Of a stretch of 64,000 nt of DNA, positions 1 through 8,810 are shown one piece after another; positions within the stretch are counted from its first letter, which is position 1, and each line of letters opens with the position of its first letter. This DNA comes from Hahellaceae bacterium (GTDB lineage Bacteria > Pseudomonadota > Gammaproteobacteria > Pseudomonadales > Oleiphilaceae). The translations under genes and the position numbers were made by a program. Where the stretch lies: contig JADJWY010000024.1 of assembly GCA_016716085.1 (NCBI GenBank), forward strand, positions 60,456-124,455. The letters run 5' to 3'. Under the pieces are notes generated by a model. It searched no databases and had not been told where the DNA came from. It saw only the letters and a program-made list of their open reading frames with translations.

Positions 1-551
1 GCAATAAAATCACCCAACTCCTGACGGAAGGCCGAACGGAAGGTTTCAGGCAGTTCTTCAAAGGGCGTGTCCCGATTAAAGTTCAGAGCAGCCTGATAGA
101 GTCGCTCAAGCAGGGGCAATTTGTGACGCCCGGCTTGGCCAAATAATCCATACTCCCAATCATCGGTGGCTTTGACAAAAGGGGACTGGTCGATATTGAG
201 ATAGGCTTCAACCCGATCTGTGCCATAGCTTTTCATGTACTGCAGGGCGGCAAAGGCGCCCATTGAAATCCCGGCCAGATTCACCCGGCGAAGCTGGAAA
301 GCGTCGAGAATATCGGCAATATCATCGGCATAGTTCGTTAGCACGCAGTCCTGATTGTGGTGAGTTCGGGCGGATTTACCAAAACCCCGAAAGTCCGGCA
401 TAAAGAAGCGAAATTCTTTGCGCAAGGGCCACAGGAATGGCAGCCAGTGGGTCGAATGCATGCCGAAGCCGTGAAGGATCAGACAAGGCTTGCCCCGTCC
501 GAGAATTCGTACATAGACCGGTTTCCCATCACGCGCCGTGATATAAGGCAT
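1..551 (-). CDS. alpha/beta hydrolase, 3' end cut by window edge
   Basis: Read on the minus strand from the ATG at 551, the frame stays open to base 1, so the C-terminus lies outside the window. About 183 residues are visible. An oxyanion-type LHGFG motif sits near residue 24, followed by a DFRGFG segment and a nucleophile elbow GISMG with its serine near residue 98. This is the alpha/beta-hydrolase fold pattern. The acid and histidine of the triad would lie in the missing part. The substrate cannot be told. The next gene upstream (start 948) points the same way, so the two could share a transcript. Confidence 0.85.
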   Translation of the reverse strand, partial: MPYITARDGKPVYVRILGRGKPCLILHGFGMHSTHWLPFLWPLRKEFRFFMPDFRGFGKSARTHHNQDCVLTNYADDIADILDAFQLRRVNLAGISMGAFAALQYMKSYGTDRVEAYLNIDQSPFVKATDDWEYGLFGQAGRHKLPLLERLYQAALNFNRDTPFEELPETFRSAFRQELGDFI

Positions 552-648
552 ACGCAACTCCTGACTGCACACTGCTGGACTCTATCAGTCTAGAGCAGCG
601 GCCCTGGGTTTTGCCGTGACAAGTCTGTAGGGGATTTGTAACCAAACG

Positions 649-948
649 TCATGTTTTTAAAGGTTTTATGTTCACCAGTCCGTCATGGGCGAGCATTTGC
701 AGCACGGTTTCAGCAAAGAACAAAGCGCGGATATCCGGCGAGGGGGTGGGCGATTCGGGTCTCACGCTGGGGGCGGTGTGCAGATAGGCAAGTGCGAGGC
801 TGGACAGGGCAACATAGTGGCGACGAACGAAAGCATGTGTGAGATCCAGTTCCAGCGCGGGGTAGCGTGCGTTGATCTGGCTGAAGAAATAATGCAGCAC
901 ATCATCGGGGGTGGGCGGCTGGCGCCCGAATGAAATGACCTGACCCAT
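649..948 (-). CDS. hypothetical protein, 99 aa
   Basis: No family recognised. The start is supported by a strong GGAGG ribosome-binding site about 8 bases before the ATG. The protein is short, soluble-looking and mostly helical in composition, with no signal peptide or membrane segment. It lies between the phosphofructokinase gene (80 bp upstream, same strand) and the truncated hydrolase, and may be read through from the former. It is called a gene on the ribosome site and the fit in the gap, not on homology. Confidence 0.65.
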   Translation of the reverse strand: MGQVISFGRQPPTPDDVLHYFFSQINARYPALELDLTHAFVRRHYVALSSLALAYLHTAPSVRPESPTPSPDIRALFFAETVLQMLAHDGLVNIKPLKT

Positions 949-1028
949 GCGCCTGTCCTCCCATCACATGACACAAGCATTGCATCATCGTGCTGGAGAA
1001 CGCAACCCCTGTGGCCCCTTAAACGGGA

Positions 1029-2291
1029 TTACACCGGAAAAGACTTCTCGACTTTTTTGGGAACCAGGACGTTCCTGAGTTTGACGTAATCTGGTTTGCC
1101 GTTGACAAACGGGGGAAAAGCTTCGCCTTCAATGAGCGGTGCGAGGTAGCGCCGGGCCGCGTCGGTGATCCCGAATCCGTCCTCCCGGATGAAGTCACGG
1201 GGCATTTTCTTTTCCACGTTGGCTACATCCGCCAGGCGTGCTTCCCCGATAGACCAGCGATAGGGTTGATCCTGTTCGCGCTTGATGACCGGCATAATGG
1301 CGTTGTGTCCCTTAAGGGCCAGTTCAACCGCCGCTTGCCCCACTGCATAGGCCTGCTCAAGATCGGTCAGGGAGGCGATATGGCGTGCAGAGCGTTGCAG
1401 GTAATCGGCCACCGCCCAGTGATGTTTATATCCCAGTTCCTGTTTGATCAGATTGGCCAGCATGGGGGCGACGCCGCCAAGCTGGGAATGCCCGAAGGCG
1501 TCTGTTACACCCGAATCCGACAAAAAGCGTCCATCGGCAAACTGAGCCCCTTCGGACACAACCATGGCGCAATAGCCGTCCCGTTTCACCACCTGATCGA
1601 CCCGCTGAAGAAAACGTGCCTGATCAAAGGGTACTTCCGGGAATACGATAATTTGTGGCGCGTCTTCGCCGTGACGCTGGGCCAGTCCTGCCGCTGCCGC
1701 GATCCATCCGGCATGGCGGCCCATAACTTCCAGGATAAAAATCTTGGTGGAGGATTCGCACATTGACTGGATGTCCAGCGAGGCTTCCATGATTGAGGCG
1801 ACAATGTATTTGGCGACGGAGCCAAAGCCTGGACAGCAGTCGGTGATGGGCAGATCGTTATCGACGGTCTTGGGAATACCGATACAGGTCAGTGGATAGC
1901 CCATCTTTTCACTGATCTGAGAGACTTTGTAGGCGGTGTCGGAAGAGTCATTACCGCCGTTATAGAAAAAGTATCCGATGTCGTGGGCCTTCATGACCTC
2001 GATCAGACGCTCGTATTCGGCCTTCTGCTTTTCGATGTCCTTCAGCTTATAGCGGCAAGAACCAAAGGCGCTGCCTGGTGTGTGTCGCAGGGCGGCGATG
2101 TCCCGGTCGCTTTCGAGGCTGGTGTCGATCAATTCCTCACGCAGCGCGCCCAGAATGCCATTGCGACCCGCATACACAGTACCAATGGCTTCGGGGTGCA
2201 AACGAGCGGTTTCAATGACACCGCAGGCAGAGGCATTGATGACTGCGGTGACACCGCCGGACTGGGCATAAAAGGCGTTTCTGGGTTTCAT
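1029..2291 (-). CDS. pfp: pyrophosphate-dependent 6-phosphofructokinase
   Basis: Phosphorylates fructose 6-phosphate to fructose 1,6-bisphosphate in the cytoplasm. The 420-residue protein has the N-terminal QSGGVTAVIN loop (residues 10-19), a GGNDSSDT motif (112-119), PKTVDND (140-146) and EVMGRHAGW. Two sites separate donors in this family: Asp115, where ATP enzymes carry Gly, and Lys141, where ATP enzymes carry Gly. Both are the pyrophosphate type, so PPi rather than ATP is the likely donor and the reaction would be near equilibrium. The first Asp of the usual GGDD is Asn here. It is divergent from mpl, with about 180 bp between starts. Confidence 0.9.
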   Translation of the reverse strand: MKPRNAFYAQSGGVTAVINASACGVIETARLHPEAIGTVYAGRNGILGALREELIDTSLESDRDIAALRHTPGSAFGSCRYKLKDIEKQKAEYERLIEVMKAHDIGYFFYNGGNDSSDTAYKVSQISEKMGYPLTCIGIPKTVDNDLPITDCCPGFGSVAKYIVASIMEASLDIQSMCESSTKIFILEVMGRHAGWIAAAAGLAQRHGEDAPQIIVFPEVPFDQARFLQRVDQVVKRDGYCAMVVSEGAQFADGRFLSDSGVTDAFGHSQLGGVAPMLANLIKQELGYKHHWAVADYLQRSARHIASLTDLEQAYAVGQAAVELALKGHNAIMPVIKREQDQPYRWSIGEARLADVANVEKKMPRDFIREDGFGITDAARRYLAPLIEGEAFPPFVNGKPDYVKLRNVLVPKKVEKSFPV

Positions 2292-2468
2292 GGGGCGTCG
2301 CTCCAGCCAGCAATAAGGGACAGATCAGGGAATCAGGTTTCAATGTGGGCGAATGATACGTGAACTGCGCTTTATTTTCATGTCCTGACACGGCAGCAGT
2401 TGAGAGTTGTCAGCGGCCTTGGCAAACTGTTCGCTAAAATAGTCGTTTAATAATAAGGATTCGCCTGC

Positions 2469-3833
2469 ATGCACATCTACATCATGGGGATATGTGGAAC
2501 TTTTATGGGCAGTCTGGCGCTGCTGGCCCGTGAATTGGGGCACCGCGTCAGCGGCTGTGACCAGAATACCTACCCGCCCATGAGCACCCAGTTGACCAAT
2601 GCCGGTATCGATGTGCGGGAGGGGTACCATCCGGCTCACTTGCAGCCGGTGCCGGATGTGGTTGTGATCGGTAATGCCATGGGGCGCGGTAACCCCATGG
2701 TGGAGTATGTGCTGGATAAAGGTATCCCCTATGTGAGCGGCCCACAGTGGCTGGCGGATCAGGTGCTGAAAGATCGCTGGGTGCTGGCAGTGTCCGGTAC
2801 CCATGGCAAGACCACCACCACCACCATGTTGGCGTGGATTCTGGAGCAGGTTGGACTCTGTCCAGGCTACCTGATCGGTGGGGTGCCCAAGGGCTTTGAT
2901 TCGTCAGCGCGACTGGGGGAGTCGGCCTTCTTCGTCATTGAGGCAGATGAGTACGACAGCGCCTTTTTCGACAAACGATCCAAATTCGTGCATTACCGTC
3001 CCCGTACGCTGATCATGAACAACCTGGAATTCGATCATGCCGATATTTTCAGGGATCTGAGCGATATCCAGCGGCAGTTCCACCATCTGGTCCGCACGGT
3101 GCCGGGGCAGGGACTGGTGATAACCCCGGTCGATTCACCCGCAATCAAGGAAACCCTGCGGATGGGTTGCTGGTCAGAGCATCAGACCTTTGGTCTGTCG
3201 GGTGAAGCTGCAGATCTGCAGGCCCAGATGATCAATGAGGACGGCAGTATTTTTGAAGTGTTGCAGCAGAGCCGTGTTGCTGGTCGTGTCGCCTGGAGCA
3301 TGACAGGACGTCACAACATGCTCAACGGGCTGGCGGCTATTCTGGCCGCCCACCATATCGGCGTGCAAATCAAGCATGCGGTCGAGGCCTTGTGCAGTTT
3401 TCCGGGGGTCAAACGACGGCTGGAACTGGTGATGGAAGCAAATGGTGTCTGTGTTTACGATGACTTTGCCCACCACCCCACCGCGATTGAATTAACCCTC
3501 GATGGACTGCGTAAAAAAGTGGGGGATGCGCCGATCTGGGCCTTCATCGAGCCCCGCTCCAACACCATGAAAATGGGTGTCCATGAAAAAACCTTGCTGG
3601 CCTCTGCGGCGCTGGCGGATAAAGTCTTTTGGGCCAACTTCGGTGAGTATGAGTGGCTGGATCGCCAGGTCGCGGACATCGGCGGGAAGCACCAGATCAT
3701 CACGCAGGTTGAGCAGGCGCTTGAAGCGGTGCGCGGCATGAATGGGCCATTGCATATTGTGATCATGAGCAATGGTGGCTTTGGTGGTCTTCCCGCGAAA
3801 ATGGCTGTTCAGGTCAAGGGAGGCCTCACGTGA
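2469..3833 (+). CDS. mpl: UDP-N-acetylmuramate:L-alanyl-gamma-D-glutamyl-meso-diaminopimelate ligase
   Basis: Peptidoglycan recycling ligase that joins the recovered tripeptide to UDP-MurNAc using ATP. At 454 residues it has the usual Mpl length. A Rossmann-like start (MGICGTFMG) is followed by the Mur-ligase ATP loop GTHGKTTTT at residues 110-118, an EADEYDSAFFDKRSKF segment that is typical of Mpl/MurC, and a C-terminal DDFAHHPTAI motif. The ATG at 2469 is followed directly by the conserved HIYIMGICG. The stop overlaps the GTG start of ubiX (GTGA), so the two are translationally coupled. Confidence 0.95.
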   Translation: MHIYIMGICGTFMGSLALLARELGHRVSGCDQNTYPPMSTQLTNAGIDVREGYHPAHLQPVPDVVVIGNAMGRGNPMVEYVLDKGIPYVSGPQWLADQVLKDRWVLAVSGTHGKTTTTTMLAWILEQVGLCPGYLIGGVPKGFDSSARLGESAFFVIEADEYDSAFFDKRSKFVHYRPRTLIMNNLEFDHADIFRDLSDIQRQFHHLVRTVPGQGLVITPVDSPAIKETLRMGCWSEHQTFGLSGEAADLQAQMINEDGSIFEVLQQSRVAGRVAWSMTGRHNMLNGLAAILAAHHIGVQIKHAVEALCSFPGVKRRLELVMEANGVCVYDDFAHHPTAIELTLDGLRKKVGDAPIWAFIEPRSNTMKMGVHEKTLLASAALADKVFWANFGEYEWLDRQVADIGGKHQIITQVEQALEAVRGMNGPLHIVIMSNGGFGGLPAKMAVQVKGGLT

Positions 3834-4453
3834 GCGGGCATGAACCCATCACGCTGGCCATCACGGGAGCCTCCGGGTTTCCTTATGCGCTGCGCTTGCT
3901 GGAATGCCTGGTCAAAGCCCGCTATCCCATCTATCTGATGGTCTCCAAAGCGGCCAGGGTGGTGGCAGCAACCGAGTCGGACTTGTCGCTGAAAGCCCAG
4001 CCCGTAAAGCTGGCTGAACAGCTGTCGCATCTTTGTCAGGCAGAACCTGGCCAGATTCGCGCGTTTTCCGAAGAGGACTGGTTTGCACCGGTCGCCTCGG
4101 GCTCAGGATCACCGGGAAGGATGGTCGTCTGTCCCTGCAGCACCGGAACGCTCTCTGCCATCGCGACCGGTGCCAGCAATAATTTGATTGAGCGGGCGGC
4201 AGACGTTGTGCTGAAAGAGCGCAAGCAGCTGATTGTGGTGCCACGGGAGGCGCCTTACTCCAGCATTCATCTGGAGCACATGCTGACCCTTTCGCGGCTG
4301 GGCGTTGTGATCTTGCCCGCATCCCCCGGCTTTTATCATCAGCCCCAAAGCGTGGCTGACCTGGTGGATTTTGTAGTGGCACGGATTCTTAATCATCTCA
4401 ATGTTCCCCAAGCCCTGATGCCTCCTTGGGGGCATTCCGACTCGTCTACCTGA
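3830..4453 (+). CDS. ubiX: flavin prenyltransferase UbiX
   Basis: Makes the prenylated FMN cofactor used by UbiD-type decarboxylases in ubiquinone synthesis. The 207-residue product starts with the flavoprotein motif ITGASGFPYALRLLE (residues 11-25), and carries VCPCSTGTLSAIATGASNNL and VVPREAPYSSIHLEHM, both standard UbiX segments for FMN and dimethylallyl-phosphate binding. The start is GTG at 3830, overlapping the mpl stop; the nearby ATG at 3840 is out of frame. The overlap with mpl and the 18-bp gap to the next gene suggest one operon. Confidence 0.95.
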   Translation: MSGHEPITLAITGASGFPYALRLLECLVKARYPIYLMVSKAARVVAATESDLSLKAQPVKLAEQLSHLCQAEPGQIRAFSEEDWFAPVASGSGSPGRMVVCPCSTGTLSAIATGASNNLIERAADVVLKERKQLIVVPREAPYSSIHLEHMLTLSRLGVVILPASPGFYHQPQSVADLVDFVVARILNHLNVPQALMPPWGHSDSST

Positions 4454-4471
4454 TTCAAAGGTCGTTTTCAG

Positions 4472-5269
4472 ATGCACGCTCCCCACGACGCTTCACCCCT
4501 TGATTGGTCGAAAACCCATGCAGCCATCTGGCGATCCCGTCGTGGGACACTGCGTCCGGTGCATCGTCTGGCCAGGGTCGCACTCGATAGTTTGCTTGGC
4601 GTTGATGATCAGAAAGCGGCGCTGGTACGCAATACTCTGCGATTTCTGGAAGGCCGACCGGCTAATAATGTACTGCTGTGGGGTTCTCGTGGCACCGGCA
4701 AGTCATCCCTGATCAAAGGGCTGTTGAATGCGTTTGCACCGGAAGGCTTGCGCGTAATCGAGGTGGATAAAGACGATCTGGTGGATCTGCAGGAAATCGT
4801 CGATCAGATTTATGACCAGCCCTATCGCTACCTGATCTTTTGTGATGACCTGTCGTTTGACAGTGGCGAGTCTGGCTACAAGGCGCTGAAAACGGTGCTC
4901 GAAGGTTCCATTGAGTTACCGCCTGAGAATGTGCTGATCTACGCGACATCCAATCGACGACATTTGATGCCGGAGTATATGGAGGAAAACCTGCAGGCCC
5001 ATGTGGTGAAAACCGAGCTGCATCATGCCGAGTCGATTGAAGAAAAAATTGCACTGTCTGATCGTTTCGGACTCTGGCTTTCCTTTTATCCGATTGATCA
5101 GCCGACCTACCTCGATATGATCGATCAGCATTTTGCCGACTGGCAGGGCGACCGGGAGCACCTACATCGCCTGGCGATTCGCTTTGCCTTGCAGCGCGGC
5201 GGTCGCAGCGGTCGGGCCGCCTGGCAATTTTACCGTCAATATACCGGGGTTACCGAGCTCGAGCCGTGA
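4472..5269 (+). CDS. DUF815-family AAA ATPase
   Basis: A P-loop ATPase of the DUF815/COG2607 family, whose cellular role is not established. The 265-residue protein has a Walker A loop GSRGTGKSS at 71-79, a Walker B-like YLIFCDDLSFD near 130-140, and a sensor-like YATSNRRHL. No membrane segment or signal is present. It lies 18 bp after ubiX and is probably the last gene of the mpl-ubiX transcript; it ends 18 bp from the convergent gene at 5288. Confidence 0.88.
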   Translation: MHAPHDASPLDWSKTHAAIWRSRRGTLRPVHRLARVALDSLLGVDDQKAALVRNTLRFLEGRPANNVLLWGSRGTGKSSLIKGLLNAFAPEGLRVIEVDKDDLVDLQEIVDQIYDQPYRYLIFCDDLSFDSGESGYKALKTVLEGSIELPPENVLIYATSNRRHLMPEYMEENLQAHVVKTELHHAESIEEKIALSDRFGLWLSFYPIDQPTYLDMIDQHFADWQGDREHLHRLAIRFALQRGGRSGRAAWQFYRQYTGVTELEP

Positions 5270-5287
5270 AACGGCCGGGTGCAAAAG

Positions 5288-5770
5288 TTAACGCCCTGTC
5301 ACTGCGGTCATCGAACTCAGGTTAAATCCGTCAAAGGTGTAGGCCGCGCCAAAGCCCTGAATAAAACGTCCAGACAGAGGGGCTAACTGAAACAACTGAA
5401 AGTCAGGCAAAGACCGCAGCATTCTGAGCGTTGGCCCCAGACGCGCTTCCATCTTTTCCATCACTGCGCGATAGTCGTCTGCTTCAGGGGGCAGTCGCAG
5501 GGCACGACATTTCAGGATCAGGCGCTCGCGTGCGAACAGGTTACGGCTGTCTTTCTCATCTGCAATCCACATCAGGCTGCAGTCGGGCACCCTGAGAAGG
5601 TTCTGCGTGTGGCTGGCCAATTGACTCAGGAACAGATACACCTGTTGCCGATCAACCAGGCAGGGCGCATAACTGGATTCCGGTTCACCGTCACCATTGA
5701 GCGTGGCGAGTTGCAGGGTTTTCTGTCTTTCCAGGAGCTGTTCGGCGGCGAGTGTCACATCTTGAGTCAT
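5288..5770 (-). CDS. HugZ-like pyridoxamine 5'-phosphate oxidase-fold protein
   Basis: A 160-residue split-barrel flavin/heme-binding fold protein. Family features are an early LATLNGDGEPESSYAPC strand, a middle LMWIADEKDSRNLFARERL segment, and a late RFIQGFGAAYTF motif typical of HugZ-type heme-utilisation proteins. Whether it degrades heme or only binds flavin cannot be decided from sequence. The gene is divergent from the acyl-CoA dehydrogenase at 5889, so their promoters share a gap of about 118 bp. Confidence 0.8.
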   Translation of the reverse strand: MTQDVTLAAEQLLERQKTLQLATLNGDGEPESSYAPCLVDRQQVYLFLSQLASHTQNLLRVPDCSLMWIADEKDSRNLFARERLILKCRALRLPPEADDYRAVMEKMEARLGPTLRMLRSLPDFQLFQLAPLSGRFIQGFGAAYTFDGFNLSSMTAVTGR

Positions 5771-5888
5771 GAATTTTTCCGATTACTGACGCTTTTTGCC
5801 ATCCGGGTTGGGCATTTTGGCCATTGAGCCCCGGCAGCGGGATTGCCAGACTGATCCTACTATAGTTACAACAAAATGAGGACAAAGC

Positions 5889-7025
5889 ATGATCCCCCGT
5901 ACCGTTTTTGATGCTGATACCGAAGGTTTTCGCCAGGCCTTTCGCAAGTTTCTGGAGCAGGAGGCTGTGCCTCATCACGCGCGTTGGGAAAAGGCCGGAC
6001 AAGTGGATCGGGAGCTTTGGGAGAAGGCGGGAGCGATGGGCTTTCTCTGCCCGGATTTAGCCGAGCAATACGGTGGGGCGGGTGCCGATTTTCGCTTTAA
6101 TGCCGTGATTGGAGAAGAAGTGTCCAGGTTAGGGCTGTCCGGGATTGGATTCAGTTTGCACTCAGACATCGTTGCGCCCTATATCCTGCATTATGGTTCG
6201 GAGGCGCAAAAGGCCCACTACCTGCCCAAGCTGGCGACAGGCGAGTTGATCGGGGCCATCGCCATGACCGAACCGGGGGCGGGTTCCGATTTGCAAGGTG
6301 TCAAAACCACCGCGATTCGCGAGGGTGATCATTTTGTTCTCAATGGTTCCAAAACCTTCATCACCAACGGTCAACTGGCTGATCTGGTCATTGTCGTTGC
6401 TAAAACGGACCCTAAAGAAGGTGCCAAGGGCACGAGTTTGCTGCTGGTGGAAACGGCGTGGGAGGGTTTTAGCCGGGGGCGCAATCTTGAGAAAGTCGGA
6501 ATGAAGGCGCAGGACACCTCCGAGCTCTTCTTTCAGGATGTCCGGGTTCCTGTTACCAACCTGTTGGGGCGGGAGAACACCGGCTTTATGCAGTTGATGC
6601 AGGAGTTGCCGCAGGAACGTCTATTGGTGGGGATCACGGCGCTATCTGCCTGCGAAGCCGCGCTGGAATGGACCATTGCCTACTGCAAGGAGCGCAAGGC
6701 CTTTGGTAAGAGCCTGCTTCAGTTCCAGAACACCCGATTCAAGCTGGCGGAAATGAAAGCGGATATTACCGCTGGTCGCGTATTTCTCGACCGATGCCTG
6801 GAGCTGCATTTGCAGAAAAAACTCGATATTCCGACAGCGGCGATGCTGAAGCAGTGGAGTACAGATCTGCAGTGTCGCGTAATGGATGAATGTGTTCAGT
6901 TACACGGAGGCTATGGCTATATGTGGGAATATCCCATCGCCCGCGCATGGGCCGATTCGCGTGTGCAGCGTATTTATGCAGGAACCAACGAGATCATGAA
7001 GGAAATCGTTGCGCGTTCGCTATAG
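5889..7025 (+). CDS. acyl-CoA dehydrogenase
   Basis: FAD enzyme that makes the alpha-beta double bond in an acyl-CoA and hands electrons to ETF. The 378-residue length is normal. Visible family motifs are AMTEPGAGSDLQGVKTTA (FAD/substrate loop), FITNGQLADLVIVVAKT, and near the C-terminus QLHGGYGYMWEYPIARAW and IYAGTNEIMKEIVARS. The glutamate in YAGTNE sits where the short/medium-chain family keeps its catalytic base. It stands alone with its own terminator, away from the atu operon, so the chain length is open. Confidence 0.93.
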   Translation: MIPRTVFDADTEGFRQAFRKFLEQEAVPHHARWEKAGQVDRELWEKAGAMGFLCPDLAEQYGGAGADFRFNAVIGEEVSRLGLSGIGFSLHSDIVAPYILHYGSEAQKAHYLPKLATGELIGAIAMTEPGAGSDLQGVKTTAIREGDHFVLNGSKTFITNGQLADLVIVVAKTDPKEGAKGTSLLLVETAWEGFSRGRNLEKVGMKAQDTSELFFQDVRVPVTNLLGRENTGFMQLMQELPQERLLVGITALSACEAALEWTIAYCKERKAFGKSLLQFQNTRFKLAEMKADITAGRVFLDRCLELHLQKKLDIPTAAMLKQWSTDLQCRVMDECVQLHGGYGYMWEYPIARAWADSRVQRIYAGTNEIMKEIVARSL

Positions 7026-7062
7026 GGCGTCATTCCTGATCTTGAGTCCTTGCTGAGGTGTG

Positions 7063-7088
7063 AAGCCCGTCGCGTGACGGGCTTTTTT
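7063..7088 (+). terminator. rho-independent terminator after the acyl-CoA dehydrogenase
   Basis: A perfect 9-bp stem (AAGCCCGTC with GACGGGCTT) and a GCGT loop are followed by a run of six T that starts in the stem end. It lies about 40 bp after the stop at 7025. Confidence 0.88.
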
Positions 7089-7212
7089 GTGAGGAATGAA
7101 GTGCTTGGTTTCGCAGGATTCACAATTGTTTACAGGGATTGAAACGACTGTTTGAAACAAATGTATTAAACTCGCGTTCGATTCTGAGACAGTTGTACAG
7201 ACAGGAGCAGTA

Positions 7213-7644
7213 ATGAACGAACGCAGCTGGATTTTCTCGCTGGTGACGTTGTTGGCCGTTTTCCTTTCCTATGAGGTAATTGCCGGCAAGAATGCACAAA
7301 AGGAACAGTTAATTTTAACTGAATACTCCCCCGGATATTTTTCCGGAAGTTATGCTCAGGAAGAGCGGCGACTGCGTTTCGAGGCGTCGATGGATAATCA
7401 CAATATCCTGGCCTTTGCCGTTCAGACCGAGCGAGCTGAACACCGGGGTGTGGTCGCAGTGGATAAGCTTGATATCATGTCTGCGCCGGGGGAGGGTGAT
7501 TTAAGTCAGGAAGACACGCGCCTGCTGTTTGATCTGGTCGAGGCGCTCAAGGCGGATGCTACTGAGCGCAGCGAACCGCCTTCACAGGCGCTGACCGGGC
7601 TGATCGGTGCGCTCTCCTATTGGGTCATGAGAGCACCGGGCTGA
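7213..7644 (+). CDS. hypothetical membrane-anchored or secreted protein, 143 aa
   Basis: No family recognised. An N-terminal hydrophobic segment (about residues 6-24) could be a signal anchor or an uncleaved signal peptide. The rest is hydrophilic with many acidic residues. A GGAGCAGTA sequence precedes the ATG at 7213, giving an acceptable ribosome site. A terminator lies upstream, so the gene has its own promoter. It is convergent with the hydrolase that ends at 7667. Confidence 0.75.
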   Translation: MNERSWIFSLVTLLAVFLSYEVIAGKNAQKEQLILTEYSPGYFSGSYAQEERRLRFEASMDNHNILAFAVQTERAEHRGVVAVDKLDIMSAPGEGDLSQEDTRLLFDLVEALKADATERSEPPSQALTGLIGALSYWVMRAPG

Positions 7645-7666
7645 CCCCTCAGCCCGCGCGGGTTGA

Positions 7667-8641
7667 TCACTGCGGCGGCTGCGCCAGCATTTGATCAACC
7701 CAACCGCCGATCTGGTCTTTGCCCTGGAAAAGAATGGACAAATGGGTGGCGTTGGGCACGATTTCATTCTTCATCATCCAGGGAGTTCGACCATTCATTT
7801 TGAAGAACTGCTTAGTCCGGCCACCCTGGATGAGTTCGTCTTTGGAGCCCACGACCACCGCATAGGGTAATCGCAGTTTGCGAACCTGTAGCAGCGGGTT
7901 GCTGGTCGAAAAAGCACGCGCTGCCGCAACCGTAAATTCAGTGACAAGCGGTCTGTAGGTAATCTTGGCGGCGTGAGGAAGATCAAACGTCAGGCCTTTA
8001 CAGTGTCGACAGGCCAGACCAAGGGTTGATTTGTTGGTTGCCATGCCTGCCTTATGCACCTGAACGACTGGCGGTGTGCTCACTCGCTCCAGTTTAGCCT
8101 TGGGCCCGAGGTAGGGCGAAATGAACATGACACCGCGAACATCCTTGCGCTTGGTCCATTCCAGATAGTTCAGCATCAGAGCCGAGGCAGACGAGTGCAC
8201 GCCCACCAGCAGCGGCATTTTCGGGAAGGAGTAAGTGGCATAGGCGAGCATGTTGTCCATGTCCATCATGTAGCTATCCTGTTTAGGCGCATCACCAGGC
8301 GGGCCCTCGGAAGCGCCATGACCGCGCATGTCGGGCGTCACCACGACAACCCGCTGCTCTTTAGCCAGGTGGTAGGCGAGGTAATTGAGTCCCACCGCTG
8401 AGTGCAGGCCCGCCGCATGAAACAGGACGACCAGACCTCGCGGATCGCGGGGAACATACTGGCGATAGGCAAGATTGCTACCGTCAAAGGTACTGATCAT
8501 CCGGACTTTCGCCAGGGGCGTATCGGCCGGCAGTTGTTTCAGCACATTGAAATCCAGGGGGGCTGCGCCGACCCGTGTGCTGCACAGCAGTCCCAGGAAA
8601 AGTGTTATCAGAAAGTTGAGTGAGGAGTGTCCCTTTGCCAT
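7667..8641 (-). CDS. exported alpha/beta hydrolase
   Basis: A 324-residue serine hydrolase with a likely signal peptide (hydrophobic LITLFLGLLCSTRVGA ending near residue 27). Fold motifs are VLFHAAGLHS (oxyanion region), TPDMRGHGASEGP, the nucleophile elbow GVHSSAS, an acid in VVGSKDELI, and a histidine in PNATHLSI. The pattern resembles lysophospholipase/monoglyceride-lipase types, but the substrate is unknown. Four clustered cysteines (CRHC among them) could form a disulphide outside the cytoplasm. The gene is divergent from the phasin-like gene at 8811. Confidence 0.88.
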   Translation of the reverse strand: MAKGHSSLNFLITLFLGLLCSTRVGAAPLDFNVLKQLPADTPLAKVRMISTFDGSNLAYRQYVPRDPRGLVVLFHAAGLHSAVGLNYLAYHLAKEQRVVVVTPDMRGHGASEGPPGDAPKQDSYMMDMDNMLAYATYSFPKMPLLVGVHSSASALMLNYLEWTKRKDVRGVMFISPYLGPKAKLERVSTPPVVQVHKAGMATNKSTLGLACRHCKGLTFDLPHAAKITYRPLVTEFTVAAARAFSTSNPLLQVRKLRLPYAVVVGSKDELIQGGRTKQFFKMNGRTPWMMKNEIVPNATHLSILFQGKDQIGGWVDQMLAQPPQ

Positions 8642-8810
8642 CGCATTATCTCTAGCGCTTTTTGGCGACTATTCTAACCGTTTAAGCCGCCGCAAAGGGT
8701 GATTAATTCATCATTCAGGGGAGAATGCCGGTGCAGAACTAGACAATCCGCGGTTTGGCGTTAAATTTAATCAGGTGGAAGAAATTGAACTCACCCAAGA
8801 GGATTGAATC

